Shown here piece after piece: positions 1-7,790 of a DNA stretch of 64,000 nt (positions are counted from its first letter, which is position 1; each line of letters starts with the position of its first letter). Source of the stretch: Polaribacter sp. Hel_I_88 (lineage in GTDB: Bacteria; Bacteroidota; Bacteroidia; Flavobacteriales; Flavobacteriaceae). The notes under the pieces are model-generated. The model saw only the letters and a list, made by a program, of their open reading frames with translations, was not told where the DNA came from and made no database searches. The DNA is taken from positions 3,606,001 to 3,670,000 of the forward strand of contig NZ_JHZZ01000001.1 in assembly GCF_000687935.1 (NCBI RefSeq), written 5' to 3'. Both the position numbers and the translations under genes were made by a program.

Positions 1-116
1 ATACTAATAAAACCTAAAATAGAAAAGAAGAAAGTCCATCTTGCTATTTCTCTTAAAAAGCTTTTAGATTTTGAGGTTACAACTAACTGCTCTAATTGCG
101 TAATTGGACTTGGCAT
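1..116 (-). CDS. Small membrane protein, N-terminal fragment (DUF5362-like)
   Basis: On the reverse strand an ATG at 116 opens 38 codons with no stop before the window edge, so the gene is cut off. The fragment starts MPSPITQLEQ, has a basic stretch (LREIAR) and then a hydrophobic run WTFFFSILGFIS that looks like a first membrane helix. This arrangement recalls the DUF5362 family of small Bacteroidota membrane proteins, but only a third of a protein is visible and the assignment is tentative. A perfect -7 box lies just upstream at 140-147. Function unknown. Confidence 0.45.
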   Translation of the reverse strand, partial: MPSPITQLEQLVVTSKSKSFLREIARWTFFFSILGFIS

Positions 117-139
117 AATTTCTTGGTTTTTTGTAAAAT

Positions 140-147
140 CAAAAATA
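140..147 (-). promoter_or_regulatory. -7 promoter box for the truncated membrane protein gene
   Basis: The reverse strand reads TATTTTTG, a full match to the Bacteroidota -7 consensus TAnnTTTG, 23 bases before the ATG at 116. It lies in the A/T-rich tail of the rocD terminator. No clear -33 TTG is seen at the usual distance. Confidence 0.5.
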
Positions 148-154
148 AAAAAAA

Positions 155-198
155 TAAGCCACTAATTCACCATTTTAAATTGATGAATTAGTGGCTTA
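155..198 (-). terminator. Intrinsic terminator of rocD
   Basis: A perfect 15-bp inverted repeat (155-169 with 184-198, arms TAAGCCACTAATTCA and its complement) with a 14-base loop lies 20 bases past the rocD stop. On the reverse strand it is followed by a T-rich run. It separates rocD from the next reverse-strand gene. Confidence 0.85.
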
Positions 199-217
199 AA
201 ATATAAAATTTAATTTC

Positions 218-1495
218 TTATTTAAACTCAGAAATTGTTTTTGTAATAATTGAAATACAATCTCTTAATTGCTCTTCATTCATTACTAAAGGTGGTGCAA
301 AACGAATAATATTTCCATGGGTTGGTTTTGCCAACAAACCATTGTCACGTAATTTTAAACAAATATCCCATGCAGTAGAACTATCTTCAGTATCGTTTAT
401 TAAAATTGCGTTTAACAAACCTTTTCCTCTTACAGATTTTACTAAATGATTCGTTTCAGCAAATTTGCTTAATTCTTCTCTGAAAATAATCCCTAATTTA
501 TCTGCATTATCAGCTAAATTTTCATCGGCAACCACTTGCAAAGCAGCAATGGCAACAGCAGCAGCAATAGGATTCCCACCAAAAGTAGAACCATGATTTC
601 CTGGTGAAATTACATTCATAACAGCATCATTTGCTAAAACTGCAGAAACAGGATAAGCGCCTCCACTTAAAGCTTTTCCAAGAATTAAAATATCTGGTTT
701 TACTTCTGGAGTTCCAGAACAATTTTTATCTTCACAACTACAATTTCCACACGTTGCTAATAACCTACCAGTTCTTGCAATTCCTGTTTGTACTTCATCT
801 GCAATAAACAGTACATTATGGTCTTCACACATTTTTTTTGCAGCAGCTAAATACCCTTCAGAAGGTACAAAAACTCCAGCTTCACCTTGAATTGGTTCTA
901 CCAAAAATGCAGCAATATTATTGCTACTTTCTAACGTTTCTTGTAATTCTTGAAGATTATCATATTCAATTTTTATAAATCCTTTTGTATAAGGACCAAA
1001 GTTTTTTCTTGCAACAGGATCGTTAGAAAAAGAAATGATGGTTGTTGTTCTTCCATGAAAATTATTTTCACAAACAATAATTTCTGCTTTATTTTCTTTG
1101 ATTCCCTTTACCTCATATGCCCATTTTCTGGCAATTTTTAAAGCAGTTTCCACAGCTTCTGCACCAGTATTCATTGGTAATAATTTGTCGAAACCAAAAA
1201 GTTCTGTTGCAAATTTTTCATATTTACCAAGCATATCATTATAAAAAGCTCTTGATGTTAAGCTTAATGTTTTTGCTTGATTCGTCATTGCATCAACAAT
1301 TTTTGGATGACAATGCCCTTGATTTACAGCAGAATATGCAGATAAAAAATCATAATATTTTTTACCTTCTGCATCCCAAACATGTACACCTTCTCCTCTA
1401 CTTAAAACCACAGGAAGTGGATGATAGTTGTGAGCACCATGTTTTTCTTCTAATTCAATCGCTTGTTGCGAACTTAATTTGTCTAAAACAGTCAT
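218..1495 (-). CDS. rocD: Ornithine--oxo-acid aminotransferase
   Basis: PLP-dependent class III aminotransferase that converts ornithine and 2-oxoglutarate to glutamate-5-semialdehyde and glutamate in the cytoplasm, linking arginine/ornithine to proline and glutamate. The 425-residue product has the class III hallmarks: [19 protein letters not shown] near the N-terminus, [13 protein letters not shown] for phosphate binding, [14 protein letters not shown] (PLP Asp) and [14 protein letters not shown] with the Schiff-base lysine near residue 272. I choose the ATG at 1495 because homologues begin close to the [23 protein letters not shown] segment; the frame stays open to 1558 but the extra 21 residues (basic, MYQKEKGR...) look like leader. 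A cysteine-rich insert ([13 protein letters not shown]) before the lysine motif is unusual and could bind metal or be a surface loop. A good promoter lies at 1616-1645, leaving a leader of over 100 bases. Confidence 0.95.
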   Translation of the reverse strand: MTVLDKLSSQQAIELEEKHGAHNYHPLPVVLSRGEGVHVWDAEGKKYYDFLSAYSAVNQGHCHPKIVDAMTNQAKTLSLTSRAFYNDMLGKYEKFATELFGFDKLLPMNTGAEAVETALKIARKWAYEVKGIKENKAEIIVCENNFHGRTTTIISFSNDPVARKNFGPYTKGFIKIEYDNLQELQETLESSNNIAAFLVEPIQGEAGVFVPSEGYLAAAKKMCEDHNVLFIADEVQTGIARTGRLLATCGNCSCEDKNCSGTPEVKPDILILGKALSGGAYPVSAVLANDAVMNVISPGNHGSTFGGNPIAAAVAIAALQVVADENLADNADKLGIIFREELSKFAETNHLVKSVRGKGLLNAILINDTEDSSTAWDICLKLRDNGLLAKPTHGNIIRFAPPLVMNEEQLRDCISIITKTISEFK

Positions 1496-1615
1496 TTTAT
1501 TTTTTTTAAATGTTTGTACTAAAAACATTCCTGTTCTACCTTTTTCTTTCTGATACAAAAATTTATTTTTTGGTCAAAAATTCAGCGTGGGAAAGAAATC
1601 ATCCTCGAAGTTTTA

Positions 1616-1645
1616 CAAAAGTAATAAAAAATTAAAATCCATCAA
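1616..1645 (-). promoter_or_regulatory. rocD promoter
   Basis: Reverse strand: TTG at 1645-1643, 19-base spacer, TACTTTTG at 1623-1616, a full match to the Bacteroidota TTG-N19-TAnnTTTG pattern. Transcription should start near 1612, giving a leader of about 115 bases before the chosen rocD ATG at 1495. Confidence 0.7.
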
Positions 1646-1697
1646 CCTTAATAAAGAGAAGAAACAATAAATTAATTCAATATATCTCATACTTTTT

Positions 1698-1791
1698 TTG
1701 GGCGTTCCCTAAAAAGTTCGCGCTTTCACTACTCGCTTTTTTTGTGAAAAACAAAAAAGAGCTCAAACAAGTAGCTCAATCGCTAACGCAA
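1698..1791 (+). repeat. Dispersed intergenic repeat, family A, copy 1
   Basis: Begins TTGGGCGTTCC, passes through CGCGCTTTCACTACTCGC, an internal hairpin (GCTTTTTTTGTG with ACAAAAAAGAGC) and ends CAATCGCTAACGC. The same ordered blocks occur on the other strand at 59416-59525, where 16 to 20 extra bases lie after the first block. Elements of this kind are scattered through Flavobacteriaceae genomes; no coding capacity is seen. Confidence 0.8.
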
Positions 1792-1990
1792 ATAGAGCAA
1801 ACTAAAAACTGTTGATAAAAAAATCTGATTTCGATTAAAGAAAAAACTTAATGAGCTCAATTTTAAATCAAAAAAAATTTAATTTTGATTCCTATAGATA
1901 AGTAAAAAAAATATACTTCTATTATTCTTTTGTATACTTTAGCCTTTGCTAAAAAAACAATTAAACTAATAAAAAAACAATGTATCAATC

Positions 1991-2467
1991 ATGAAAAAAA
2001 CCATATTCATTTTATTATTACTGACAGCTTTTATAAGTTGTAAATCAACATCCACAGTTAATACAAAATTAGACAATAAAACAGAACGAATGTTAAAAGG
2101 CGATTGGACGTTAACTTCTGTTAATTACCCAAATTCTGAATATTTTCAGGTAAATTCTTTTAATATCGAAGATTCTAAATGCTTTGTAAATAGCAATTGG
2201 AGCTTTGTTTCTAATAACAATAAAGGTGAAATGTCTCTTAACAATGCAAGTAGTGCTTGTAAAAACTTTAGCTCTCCATTAACTTGGTACATTAATGAAG
2301 AGGGTAATTTTATTTTAAAAATTATTAATGACTATAAAGCAAAAGAAGTTAACAATGGTTTTATTTTAGCAGTTAACAATGTTTCTGAATCTAGTTTTGA
2401 ATTAGTTGACACTATTAATGTTGCAGGACAAACAAAAAACATCACTTATACTTTTCAAAGAAAATAA
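1991..2467 (+). CDS. Lipocalin-like lipoprotein
   Basis: A 158-residue lipoprotein: signal peptide MKKTIFILLLLTAF with lipobox FISC (Cys17), then a small beta-rich domain. The mature part opens with GDWTLTSV and shows alternating strands (NWSFVSNN, NFILKIIND, SFELVDTI, ITYTFQRK), the layout of the lipocalin-like families common in Bacteroidota (Lipocalin_4 type). It should sit in the periplasm or outer membrane; a ligand is not known. Two internal cysteines may pair. It is the first gene of a likely two-gene operon with the OmpA-like lipoprotein 21 bases downstream, a pairing that suggests an envelope role. Family assignment rests on fold pattern, not on a catalytic motif. Confidence 0.75.
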   Translation: MKKTIFILLLLTAFISCKSTSTVNTKLDNKTERMLKGDWTLTSVNYPNSEYFQVNSFNIEDSKCFVNSNWSFVSNNNKGEMSLNNASSACKNFSSPLTWYINEEGNFILKIINDYKAKEVNNGFILAVNNVSESSFELVDTINVAGQTKNITYTFQRK

Positions 2468-2488
2468 TTTAATAAAAAAACATATATA

Positions 2489-3184
2489 ATGAAAAAATCA
2501 ATAATTTATAGTTTGGCTATTTTAATAGCATCTGCACTTACATTCTCATCTTGTGAGGCTACAAAAAATGCAAATAATACTCAAAAAGGTGCTGGAATTG
2601 GTACAGCTGCTGGAGCCATTATTGGTGGTATTATTGGTAACAATGTTGGTAACAAGAAAAACTCTGAATTAGGTGCAGTTTTAGGTGGTGTTATTGGAGG
2701 GGTTACTGGTGGTATTATTGGTAATAAAATGGATAAACAAGCTAGAGAAATTGAAGAAGCTGTTCCTGGAGCACAAGTAGAAAGAGTTGGTGAAGGTATT
2801 ATGTTAACGTTAGGTGAAAACTCAATTAGATTTGATACAAATAAGGCTTCATTATCTACAACAGCAAAAGAAAACTTAATGAAATTAGTACCAGTTTTAA
2901 ATAACTATGAAAATACAAATATTGTAATTTATGGCTATACAGATAATACTGGTAGAGCTGAGTACAACTTATCTTTATCAGAAAAAAGAGCAATTTCTGT
3001 GATGGAATTTTTAGCTGCAAATGGAGTTCAAAAAGCTAGGTTTGAAACAAAAGGAAAAGGAATTAACGATCCTATTGCAACCAATGAAACAGCTGAAGGA
3101 AGAAGCAAAAACAGACGTGTTGAGTTTGCAATTGTTGCTAATGAAGAAATGATTAAAGAAGCACAAAAAGAAGCAAAACAATAA
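2489..3184 (+). CDS. OmpA-family lipoprotein with glycine-zipper segment
   Basis: The 231-residue product has a lipoprotein signal (lipobox FSSC, Cys22), a glycine-zipper region (residues ~35-80: GAGIGTAAGAIIGGIIG, then GAVLGGVIGGVTGGIIG) and a C-terminal OmpA-like peptidoglycan-binding domain (~105-220). The domain shows IRFDTNKASL, IYGYTDNTGRAEYNLSLS and the RSKNRRVEF motif whose Asp/Arg residues bind diaminopimelate. It probably tethers the outer membrane to the cell wall, like YiaD/Pal proteins. It is co-transcribed with the lipocalin-like gene and closed by the terminator at 3207-3236. No truncation or odd residues are seen. Confidence 0.9.
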   Translation: MKKSIIYSLAILIASALTFSSCEATKNANNTQKGAGIGTAAGAIIGGIIGNNVGNKKNSELGAVLGGVIGGVTGGIIGNKMDKQAREIEEAVPGAQVERVGEGIMLTLGENSIRFDTNKASLSTTAKENLMKLVPVLNNYENTNIVIYGYTDNTGRAEYNLSLSEKRAISVMEFLAANGVQKARFETKGKGINDPIATNETAEGRSKNRRVEFAIVANEEMIKEAQKEAKQ

Positions 3185-3206
3185 AAATCTTATTTTTTAT
3201 AAAATG

Positions 3207-3236
3207 AAAGGTTACTCAAAATGAGTAGCCTTTTTT
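3207..3236 (+). terminator. Intrinsic terminator of the lipocalin/OmpA operon
   Basis: Stem AAGGTTACTC with GAGTAGCCTT (one G-T pair), 5-base loop, then six T. It overlaps the earliest in-frame ATG available to rlmD (3221), one reason to reject that start. Confidence 0.8.
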
Positions 3237-3238
3237 GC

Positions 3239-3268
3239 TTTGTAAAAGTCTTATTTTACTTAATTTTG
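3239..3268 (+). promoter_or_regulatory. rlmD promoter
   Basis: TTTG at 3239-3242, 18-base spacer, TAATTTTG at 3261-3268, a full -7 match. It lies between the preceding terminator and the ATG at 3290 and so fixes the rlmD start downstream of it. Confidence 0.7.
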
Positions 3269-3289
3269 TGCATCCATAAAAAACAAGAA

Positions 3290-4744
3290 ATGCCACGTAG
3301 AGAACGAAATAAATTTGTCAAAAAAAATCAAGTTTTAGAATTAAAGATTGAAGATTATGCTTTTGGAGGAAAAGGAATTGCAAGAATAAAATCCGAAGAA
3401 GGTAGTTTTGTAATTTTCGTTCCTAATACGTTGCCTGGACAGTTGGTAAAAGCACAAATTAGCAAGTCTAGCAAGAAATACGCAGAAGCTAAATTAATTG
3501 ATGTTTTACAGCCTTCTGAAGATGAAGTTGAAGTTCCTTATCAAGATATTCCTGGTGCTCCTTATATTCAGTTGCCTATTGAATTGCAACATCAATATAA
3601 AAAAGAAAGCACCTTATCTTTATTTAAGAGAATTGGTAAAGTTGCCAATATCGAAGATTTGTATGACGAATTTATAGCCTCACCAAACGTATTTCATTAT
3701 CGAAATAAAATGGAATATGGTTTTTCTGCCATTGGTTATGACAGAATTAACAAAACCGATAAAGACGAATTTACCTTAGGTTTTAAAAGACGTGGAGTTT
3801 GGTGGATGGGTGATAATTTAGAAAAAGATTCTGGTTTATTTGACAAGCAACTAGAAGACAATCTAAAAAACATCAGACAATACTGCATTGATACTGGTTT
3901 AGAACCTTGGCATGGACCTAGAAAAGAAGGTTTTTTTAGATATTTTGTGGTAAGAAAATCTTTTAAGACTGATGAATTATTATGCAATTTAGTAACCACT
4001 TCTGGGGATTTAGACAAGTTTGATTTAAACAAATTCGCCAACTTTTTGAAAGAAATTTTGGGAGAACGTTTAGCAGGTTTATTACACACTATAAATGATG
4101 AAACTGGCGATAGAACAATCGCAACTTCTGGAAGTTTAAAGTTAGTTTACGGAAAAGATAAAATTGTAGAAGAATTGTTAGGTTTAAATTTTGAAATCAG
4201 CATGAAAAGCTTTTTTCAAACCAACCCAAAATGTGCAGAAAAATTATATGCCAAAGTTGTTGAATATGTTTTGGAAGACAAAAGCAAAGTAGACAATTCT
4301 GTTGTGATGGATTTGTTTTGTGGAACAGGAACTATTGGGCAAATTGTAGCTTCTAAAAGCGAAAATGCCAAAATTGTTGGGGTAGATATTGTGGCTTCTG
4401 CCATTGAAGATGCAGAGAAAAATGCCAAAAGAAATAACATTGAAGGATTACAATTTTTTGCTGCAGATGTAGGTAAGTTCTTAATTGCACATCCTGAATA
4501 TCAAGATAAGATAAAAACGATTATTTTAGATCCTGCAAGAGCTGGAATTGCTCCAAAAACATTGCAAAAAATCATCAATTTAAATGCAGATAGAATGGTG
4601 TATGTTTCCTGTAATCCTGCAACGCAAGCAAGAGATACAGAATTGTTAAGTGAAGCTGGTTATCAATTGAAGAAAATTAGTTTGGTAGATCAGTTTCCAC
4701 ACACAAGCCATATTGAAACTGTGGTTTTGTTTGAGAAAGGGTAA
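3290..4744 (+). CDS. rlmD: 23S rRNA (uracil-C5)-methyltransferase RlmD/RumA
   Basis: Cytoplasmic SAM-dependent enzyme that makes 5-methyluridine in 23S rRNA (U1939 in E. coli). The 484-residue product has an N-terminal TRAM RNA-binding domain (~10-70), a central domain and a C-terminal Rossmann methyltransferase with DLFCGTGTIG (SAM site, ~340), LDPARAG, YVSCNPATQ (catalytic Cys ~440) and HIETV (general-base Glu). The start at 3290 is chosen because a terminator and promoter lie upstream and TRAM begins soon after. The four cysteines that hold the 4Fe-4S cluster in E. coli RumA are absent: the region reads VPYQDIPGAPYIQLPIE and there is no Cys in the first third. The gene stands alone, though the pterin and DUF6452/6048 genes follow. 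Confidence 0.92.
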   Translation: MPRRERNKFVKKNQVLELKIEDYAFGGKGIARIKSEEGSFVIFVPNTLPGQLVKAQISKSSKKYAEAKLIDVLQPSEDEVEVPYQDIPGAPYIQLPIELQHQYKKESTLSLFKRIGKVANIEDLYDEFIASPNVFHYRNKMEYGFSAIGYDRINKTDKDEFTLGFKRRGVWWMGDNLEKDSGLFDKQLEDNLKNIRQYCIDTGLEPWHGPRKEGFFRYFVVRKSFKTDELLCNLVTTSGDLDKFDLNKFANFLKEILGERLAGLLHTINDETGDRTIATSGSLKLVYGKDKIVEELLGLNFEISMKSFFQTNPKCAEKLYAKVVEYVLEDKSKVDNSVVMDLFCGTGTIGQIVASKSENAKIVGVDIVASAIEDAEKNAKRNNIEGLQFFAADVGKFLIAHPEYQDKIKTIILDPARAGIAPKTLQKIINLNADRMVYVSCNPATQARDTELLSEAGYQLKKISLVDQFPHTSHIETVVLFEKG

Positions 4745-4790
4745 ATTGGTTTATTAACGAATCCTTTTAAAAGTTGTATATTCATTTTAA

Positions 4791-4798
4791 TATATTTG
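4791..4798 (+). promoter_or_regulatory. -7 box directly before the 4803 start
   Basis: TATATTTG matches TAnnTTTG fully and ends only 4 bases before the ATG at 4803, so transcription would begin at or next to the start codon. No -33 TTG at 17-23 bases is visible, which lowers confidence. Confidence 0.4.
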
Positions 4799-4802
4799 TA
4801 TT

Positions 4803-5072
4803 ATGGTTAAAAAAATATTTGGTGCTATTTTTATATTAATCTCTGTATTTTTAGGTATACTTTTTTTAATTGGAATCCCCAATAATTTAAGTTTGTTTTT
4901 ATTAATGATAAGCAGCAAGTCTGCGCATTCAATTGGGTATTTTACAGGTAATTTTATTATTTATATTTTAATATTAGTAATTTCAATAAAATTATTCAAA
5001 TTAGGTTTAAAATGGACTAGTAAAAAACCAAATCTAACAAAGAATATCAATAAAATTGGCATCAACAAATAA
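4803..5072 (+). CDS. Small two-helix membrane protein, unknown
   Basis: I do not recognise this 89-residue protein. It has a hydrophobic N-terminal segment (residues ~5-25, FGAIFILISVFLGILFLIG), a short loop rich in serine, a second helix (~48-66, NFIIYILILVISIKLF) and a basic tail (KWTSKKPNLTKNINK). This predicts two membrane helices with both ends in the cytoplasm. Codon use is like its neighbours. It lies between rlmD and the pterin dehydratase on the same strand, 58 bases after rlmD. The -7-like box just before the ATG suggests a very short leader or none. Confidence 0.6.
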   Translation: MVKKIFGAIFILISVFLGILFLIGIPNNLSLFLLMISSKSAHSIGYFTGNFIIYILILVISIKLFKLGLKWTSKKPNLTKNINKIGINK

Positions 5073-5110
5073 ATCTTTTAAACATATAAACTTTTTAAAA
5101 AACAATACTT

Positions 5111-5410
5111 ATGAAAATGCTAAAACTATCTGAAGAAGCAATTGAATCGAAATTAGAAAACTTAATTGATTGGGAATATTATGACAATGCTTTGCACACC
5201 GATTTTGAGTTCGATAATTTTAAAGATTGTATGTCTGCAATGAATAGAATTGCTTTTGAATGTGAGGCTTTAAATCATCATCCTGAATGGACCAATGTTT
5301 ATAATACGTTAGATATTACGTTAACAACACATGATGCAGATGGTGTTACAGAATTAGATTTTAAATTGGCTGCAGCCATCAACAAAATTGTAGAGGTTGA
5401 AGAAGATTAA
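5111..5410 (+). CDS. phhB: 4a-hydroxytetrahydrobiopterin dehydratase (PCD/DCoH family)
   Basis: A 99-residue pterin-4a-carbinolamine dehydratase, which dehydrates the pterin product of aromatic amino acid hydroxylases or acts in pterin recycling. The family signature is clear: EALNHHPEWTNVYNTLDITLTTHDADG, with the conserved HHP, Trp and two further His/Asp residues in the active site. Length is normal. The ATG at 5111 or the second at 5117 would both work. It begins a tight group: the DUF6452 gene starts 4 bases after the stop and DUF6048 overlaps that, so it may be co-transcribed with envelope proteins of unrelated function. No phenylalanine hydroxylase is present in the window. Confidence 0.92.
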   Translation: MKMLKLSEEAIESKLENLIDWEYYDNALHTDFEFDNFKDCMSAMNRIAFECEALNHHPEWTNVYNTLDITLTTHDADGVTELDFKLAAAINKIVEVEED

Positions 5411-5414
5411 ATAT

Positions 5415-5879
5415 ATGAGAAAAATAATTGTCCTTATTTTTTTATCATTCATCATTTTTTCAAGTTGTGAAAAAGATGACTTTTGTATACAAAATCCTGT
5501 AACTCCAAATTTAATCTTAGAGTTTTACGATGCTAATAATAGAGAAACACTTAAAAATTTTACATCTTTAACGGTTTCGTCTGAAAGTGCAGAGAATAAC
5601 GATAACCTTTTTGAAAATATTACCAGAAGTAGACTTGAAATCCCTTTAAATCAATTTGCTACAGAAACAGTCTATAACTTTTCTCAAAATGGGATTGACA
5701 ATCAATTTACAATAAAATATACAACTGAAGATGTATATGTTTCTAGATCTTGTGGATTTAGAGTTATTTTTAATGATGTAAGTTTCGAATCAGATAATAC
5801 ATGGATAACAAGTTTTACACCACAAATAATAACAACTATAGACAATCAAAATGAAACTCATGTCCAAATATTTCATTAG
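5415..5879 (+). CDS. DUF6452 family lipoprotein
   Basis: A 154-residue lipoprotein starting MRKIIVLIFLSFII with lipobox FSSC. The mature protein opens with KDDFCIQNPVTPNLILEFYDANN, the pattern I associate with DUF6452, and has a second conserved cysteine block RSCGFRVIFND. The two cysteines outside the lipobox may form a disulfide. In Flavobacteriaceae this family often sits next to rlmD and DUF6048, as here. The frame is open six codons further upstream, overlapping the phhB stop; the ATG at 5415 gives a standard signal peptide. Biochemical function is not known; an envelope role with DUF6048 is inferred from the 20-29 base overlap of the two genes. Confidence 0.7.
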   Translation: MRKIIVLIFLSFIIFSSCEKDDFCIQNPVTPNLILEFYDANNRETLKNFTSLTVSSESAENNDNLFENITRSRLEIPLNQFATETVYNFSQNGIDNQFTIKYTTEDVYVSRSCGFRVIFNDVSFESDNTWITSFTPQIITTIDNQNETHVQIFH

Positions 5880-6579
5880 TATTTTCTTTCTATTAGTTTA
5901 TGTTGATGGATTTTCACAACAGCAAAAAAAAGATACTTTAGGAACTTCAAATGATTCAATTGTTTATAAATCTCCTTATGGAATTCGTATTGGAATAGAT
6001 ATTAGCAAACCAATATTATCTACTCTTAGTGATTCTTACTCTGGTTTAGAAATTGTTGGAGATTATAGAATTTCTAAGAAATTTTACATAGCTGCAGAAT
6101 TGGGTTTTGAAGAAGAAACAACACAAGAAGATTATACAAACTCAACCTCAAAAGGTAATTATATTCGATTAGGTTTTAATTACAATGCTTATGAAAATTG
6201 GTTGGATATGAACAACGAAATTTTTGCTGGGTATAGATATGGTTTTAGTATTTTTGATCAAACTTTAAATAGTTACACTCCAAATGTTATAAGAGGTGAA
6301 GATAATGGAACTCCTTATTTTCCAGTGATTACAAATACAACAGCATCAACCACTAGTTTAAATGCTCATTGGTCTGAATTTGTGGTTGGTTTTAAAGCAG
6401 AAACGTTTAAAAATCTATTTGTAAGTGTTAGTGGATCTTATAAAATTTTAATGAGCGCCAAAGAGCCTGAAAACTTCCAAACATTGTATTCTCCAGGATT
6501 TAATAGAATTTTTGAAAGTGGAACTGGATTTGGTTTCAACTACACCATAAGCTATTTAATTCCGTTTACTAAAAGGTAA
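5851..6579 (+). CDS. DUF6048 family outer-membrane beta-barrel-like protein
   Basis: The 242-residue product has a signal peptide (MSKYFISIFFLLVYVDGFSQ, cleavage near residue 24) and then repeated amphipathic strands: GIRIGIDISKP, GLEIVGDYRISKKFYIAAELGF, YIRLGFNYN, NEIFAGYRYGFS, SEFVVGFKAE, LFVSVSGSYKI, GFGFNYTISYLIPF. The final aromatic-ended strand is typical of an eight-stranded barrel. The SKP/DYR motifs match DUF6048. It overlaps the DUF6452 gene by 29 bases (20 if the ATG at 5860 is used), which implies translational coupling. Likely located in the outer membrane with the lipoprotein as partner; transported substrate, if any, unknown. Confidence 0.7.
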   Translation: MKLMSKYFISIFFLLVYVDGFSQQQKKDTLGTSNDSIVYKSPYGIRIGIDISKPILSTLSDSYSGLEIVGDYRISKKFYIAAELGFEEETTQEDYTNSTSKGNYIRLGFNYNAYENWLDMNNEIFAGYRYGFSIFDQTLNSYTPNVIRGEDNGTPYFPVITNTTASTTSLNAHWSEFVVGFKAETFKNLFVSVSGSYKILMSAKEPENFQTLYSPGFNRIFESGTGFGFNYTISYLIPFTKR

Positions 6580-6707
6580 TATTTAAAAAATTCTTACATT
6601 TACTATCCAAAAAAAGGATCACACAAAAATGGACTTTACTTTTATTGAAAGCTAAAAGTAATTCTTTTGTAACTTTAAATTCTTATTTTACTAAAAATTC
6701 AATTAAA

Positions 6708-7655
6708 ATGAATAAAATACCAAGCGTTAATTTAGCTGATTTTTTATCAGATGATACAACAAGAAAACAAAAATTTATAGATGAAATTGGACATGCTTAT
6801 GAAAACATAGGTTTTGTGGCACTAAAAGGTCATTTTTTAGATGAAAAATTAGTGGAAAATTTATATAAAGAGATTAAAAACTTTTTTGATTTACCAACAG
6901 AGGTAAAAGAAAAGTATGAAATTCCAGGAATTGGTGGCCAAAGAGGTTATGTTTCTTTTGGTAAAGAATCTGCCAAAGGCAAAAAAGAAGGTGATTTAAA
7001 AGAATTTTGGCATTTTGGTCAATATGTAGATAGAGACTCTAAATATGCAGATGAATACCCTGCAAACGTGCAAGTTGATGAATTACCAAACTTTAATAAA
7101 GTTGGGAAGGAAACCTATCAAATGTTAGAAAAAACCGCAAAATTTGTATTGCGTTCTTTGGCTTTGCATTTAGGTTTAGAAGAAACTTATTTTGATAATT
7201 ATATTAAAAATGGGAATAGTATTTTACGTCCAATTCATTATCCACCCATAAAAACAGAACCAAAAGGTGCAGAAAGAGCAGCTGCTCATGGAGATATTAA
7301 TTTGATTACCTTATTAATGGGTGCTCAAGGAAAAGGTTTACAGGTGCAAAATCATAAAGGAGAATGGATTGATGCAATGGCTGAACCAGATGAATTAATG
7401 ATTAATGTGGGTGATATGTTATCAAGACATAGCAACAATAAATTAAAATCTACCATTCACAGAGTTGTAAATCCACCGAAAGAAATGTGGGGAACTTCTC
7501 GTTATTCAATTCCATTTTTTATGCACCCAGTTTCTGATATGAAATTAGATGTTTTAGAAAATTGTATCGATGATAAAAACCCAAAACAGTTTGATGATAT
7601 TACTGCTGGCGAGTTTTTAGATGAACGTTTAAAAGAATTGGGACTTAAAAAATAA
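6708..7655 (+). CDS. 2-oxoglutarate/Fe(II) dioxygenase, isopenicillin N synthase-like
   Basis: A 315-residue non-heme iron oxygenase of the IPNS/DIOX family. The N-terminal DIOX_N part begins IPSVNLADFLSDD and contains GFVALKGH; the catalytic half holds the iron triad in AAAHGDINLITLL (HxD) and STIHRVVNP (His), followed by RYSIPFFMHP, where Arg and Ser bind the 2-oxoglutarate carboxylate. All key residues are present, so the enzyme should be active; the substrate cannot be read from sequence. The ATG at 6708 fits the family start; the open frame upstream to 6645 adds 21 residues that do not resemble the family. A palindromic repeat begins three bases after its stop. Confidence 0.85.
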   Translation: MNKIPSVNLADFLSDDTTRKQKFIDEIGHAYENIGFVALKGHFLDEKLVENLYKEIKNFFDLPTEVKEKYEIPGIGGQRGYVSFGKESAKGKKEGDLKEFWHFGQYVDRDSKYADEYPANVQVDELPNFNKVGKETYQMLEKTAKFVLRSLALHLGLEETYFDNYIKNGNSILRPIHYPPIKTEPKGAERAAAHGDINLITLLMGAQGKGLQVQNHKGEWIDAMAEPDELMINVGDMLSRHSNNKLKSTIHRVVNPPKEMWGTSRYSIPFFMHPVSDMKLDVLENCIDDKNPKQFDDITAGEFLDERLKELGLKK

Positions 7656-7657
7656 AA

Positions 7658-7700
7658 AAGCCCATCCTAACCTTCCCAAAGGGAAGGAACTAGCAAGTTT
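7658..7700 (+). repeat. Palindromic dispersed repeat, family B, copy 1
   Basis: Reads AAGCCCATCCTAACCTTCCC then AAA then GGGAAGGAAC and TAGCAAGTTT. The core is a CCTTCCC/GGGAAGG hairpin. It begins three bases after the oxygenase stop codon. Other copies lie at 7757-7790 (reversed), 8115-8158, 34941-34985, 37719-37762 and, truncated, 46330-46352. Confidence 0.8.
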
Positions 7701-7719
7701 AAGAAAAAATATAAAATAT

Positions 7720-7763
7720 AAAAACTCATTTAAATACGAGTAATTAAAGAGAATGAGTTTTTT
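7720..7763 (+). terminator. Probable terminator of the oxygenase gene
   Basis: Inverted repeat AAAACTCATT / AATGAGTTTT with a 21-base loop followed by a T-run. It lies between two copies of repeat family B. The large loop lowers confidence. Confidence 0.5.
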
Positions 7764-7790
7764 CCCCTTTGGGGAAATTAAAAGGGGCTT
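7757..7790 (-). repeat. Palindromic dispersed repeat, family B, copy 2 (reversed)
   Basis: On the reverse strand it reads AAGCCCCTTTTAATTTCCCC AAA GGGG, the same plan as copy 1. It ends at the base before the ATG of the SUI1-like gene, so the two copies face each other across the intergenic gap. Confidence 0.75.

Larger units (their letters stand above)
1496..1990. other. Gene-free interval between rocD and the lipocalin-like gene
   Basis: About 495 bases hold no convincing coding sequence. The rocD leader and promoter occupy 1496-1645, a dispersed repeat fills 1698-1791, and 1792-1990 is A-rich DNA leading into the lipoprotein operon. Near 1935-1942 the forward strand reads TACTTTAG, a 7/8 match to the -7 box that could serve the operon starting at 1991. 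No tRNA or small ORF was found. Confidence 0.6.

Noticed and set aside
1117..1509. Forward-strand frame over rocD
   Set aside because: Shadow of a clearly conserved aminotransferase gene.
3221..3289. Longer RlmD starting at 3221
   Set aside because: This ATG lies in the upstream terminator hairpin and before the -7 box, so it would not be transcribed from the rlmD promoter.
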